Source: JACQNR01 sp049515175
Lineage (GTDB): Bacteria; Acidobacteriota; Terriglobia; UBA7540
Reading direction: 5' to 3'
Assembly: GCA_049515175.1 (NCBI GenBank)
Contig: JBEKUI010000089.1
Span: 1 to 15,345 of the forward strand
DNA length: 15,345 bases
Shown here: piece after piece, positions 14,631 through 15,345 of the stretch
How positions within the stretch are numbered: position 1 is the first letter of the stretch
How the letters are laid out: every line of letters begins with the position of its first letter
The notes under the pieces: generated by a model
What the model was told of the DNA's origin: nothing
Databases searched by the model: none
What the model saw: the letters and a program-made list of their open reading frames with translations, nothing else
Position numbers and translations under genes: made by a program

Positions 14631-15345
14631 TCACCCTTTCTTGACATAGAGGACGGCGGCGCCGCTGAAGGGCGCGGCAAAATTGAGTCTTGCGCCTCCG
14701 CTCACCTGGCCTCCATGGACGATCGTTCCCTCCACAGGATGCATCCATTCCGCCGTCAACGTCCCGCTGGCGGTTGACAAGTCGAGCGTCACCTCATCGC
14801 CTTCCGGCAAGTAGGTCAGGTATTCCCAGGGTGGATTGGCCAGACAATACCCCGTGGAGGCCAGCTCATTGCGCGGCGTCATCGACATCAAGTTGACGCG
14901 CAAGGTGTAGGCTCGCGTGTTGCCCATCGCCATGCGAACCGGTTCCCACGTCCAGTGGTTGCGGCGGTTCACGTCGCGGTCCGGAGCGCCGGGACGTGCC
15001 AGCCAATTCGCACCGCCGCAGGGCCGGCCGGGAAGTGGCGACCACGCGTCCATCAGCCAGGTGTTGTGGCCGCGCAGAAAAGACTTCCAAGCCCACGAAG
15101 CGGTCCCTCCATGGCCCCACAGATGGTCAGTGTCGAGAATGCTCACTTTCTTTCCATCCCAGGCGGGCGGGTCGGTTTTGAAATGGCCGTCGTTCCAACC
15201 CGCTCCAACCCAATCGGCTGGACTTGCGAGCATCTCCGGAAGGCTTTCAGCGCCCCCACCGGTCAGACCCACGGGGTGCTGATTCCCTTTGCTCTTCTCG
15301 TAGCCGTGCACGAAATCGACAACCCACCAATCCCAATCTCTACGC
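14631..15345 (-). CDS. TIM-barrel protein with C-terminal beta-sandwich, 5' end outside the window (paralogue D)
   Basis: Only the last 237 residues or so are present; the frame stays open to the window edge and its start lies further right. A GTG at 15311 is internal, not the start: the codons before it read R-D-W-D-W-W-V-V-D-F, matching K-D-W-D-W-W-V-V-N-F in paralogue C. The fragment covers the second half of the barrel and the C-terminal beta-sandwich and aligns without large gaps to residues 256-493 of paralogue C, about 60 per cent identical by eye. It shares the odd D-T-D-H-L-W-G-H-G-G stretch in place of a nucleophile Glu, the NRRxxWTWEPVR segment and the EWMHPVEG turn. It ends 60 bases before paralogue C and is probably in the same transcript. 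The signal type and acid/base are outside the window. Confidence 0.85.
   Translation of the reverse strand, partial: RRDWDWWVVDFVHGYEKSKGNQHPVGLTGGGAESLPEMLASPADWVGAGWNDGHFKTDPPAWDGKKVSILDTDHLWGHGGTASWAWKSFLRGHNTWLMDAWSPLPGRPCGGANWLARPGAPDRDVNRRNHWTWEPVRMAMGNTRAYTLRVNLMSMTPRNELASTGYCLANPPWEYLTYLPEGDEVTLDLSTASGTLTAEWMHPVEGTIVHGGQVSGGARLNFAAPFSGAAVLYVKKG

Noticed and set aside
13035..14777. Long plus-strand open frame of 580 codons opposite paralogues C and D
   Set aside because: It lies wholly antisense to two well-supported paralogous genes, has no ribosome site, and its translation is low in recognisable structure. GC-rich genes commonly leave such open antisense frames.

Overview
The window looks like a chromosomal segment from a GC-rich, Gram-negative-type soil or sediment bacterium. 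Acidobacteriota of the Solibacter/Bryobacter kind are my best guess. The reasons are a large exported seven-motif VCBS/ASPIC-UnbV protein fused to TPRs, several further exported TPR proteins, and a run of exported TIM-barrel hydrolases with collagen-binding-like C-terminal domains. Planctomycetota or Verrucomicrobiota cannot be excluded, because no rRNA or core marker gene lies here. I see no tRNA, rRNA, CRISPR array, insertion sequence or phage gene.

Left part (1-4595). About 400 bases without a convincing gene are followed by a membrane-anchored TPR protein on the minus strand (409-1530). Across a 56-base gap, a 1002-residue exported protein reads the other way (1587-4595). It joins seven calcium-loop VCBS/FG-GAP motifs, an ASPIC/UnbV domain and about ten TPRs.

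Right part (4656-15345). Everything is on the minus strand and reads leftwards as one likely operon that starts beyond the right edge. In transcription order it holds: a truncated Asp-type TIM-barrel protein (cut by the window edge); its complete paralogue with a Tat signal; a DUF5060 plus DUF4038-like glycosidase; a GH36-like clan GH-D hydrolase; two tandemly duplicated exported DUF4038-like glycosidases; and an exported TPR protein. Gaps between genes are 60, 57, 19, 123, 107 and 12 bases. The convergent junction with the VCBS-TPR gene is only 60 bases and shows no clear hairpin terminator.

How they may work together (inference). Five of the seven right-hand genes share one plan: export signal, a beta strand of the F-x-dGk-p type, a TIM barrel, then a C-terminal beta-sandwich with a W-x-D-P-x-x-G type turn. 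With the GH36-like enzyme they look like an extracytoplasmic set for taking apart a complex glycan, possibly a pectin- or apiose-type side chain. No transporter, regulator or sugar-kinase gene is visible, so the substrate is unknown. The TPR proteins may be periplasmic scaffolds; one of them is 12 bases behind the hydrolases and is probably co-transcribed.
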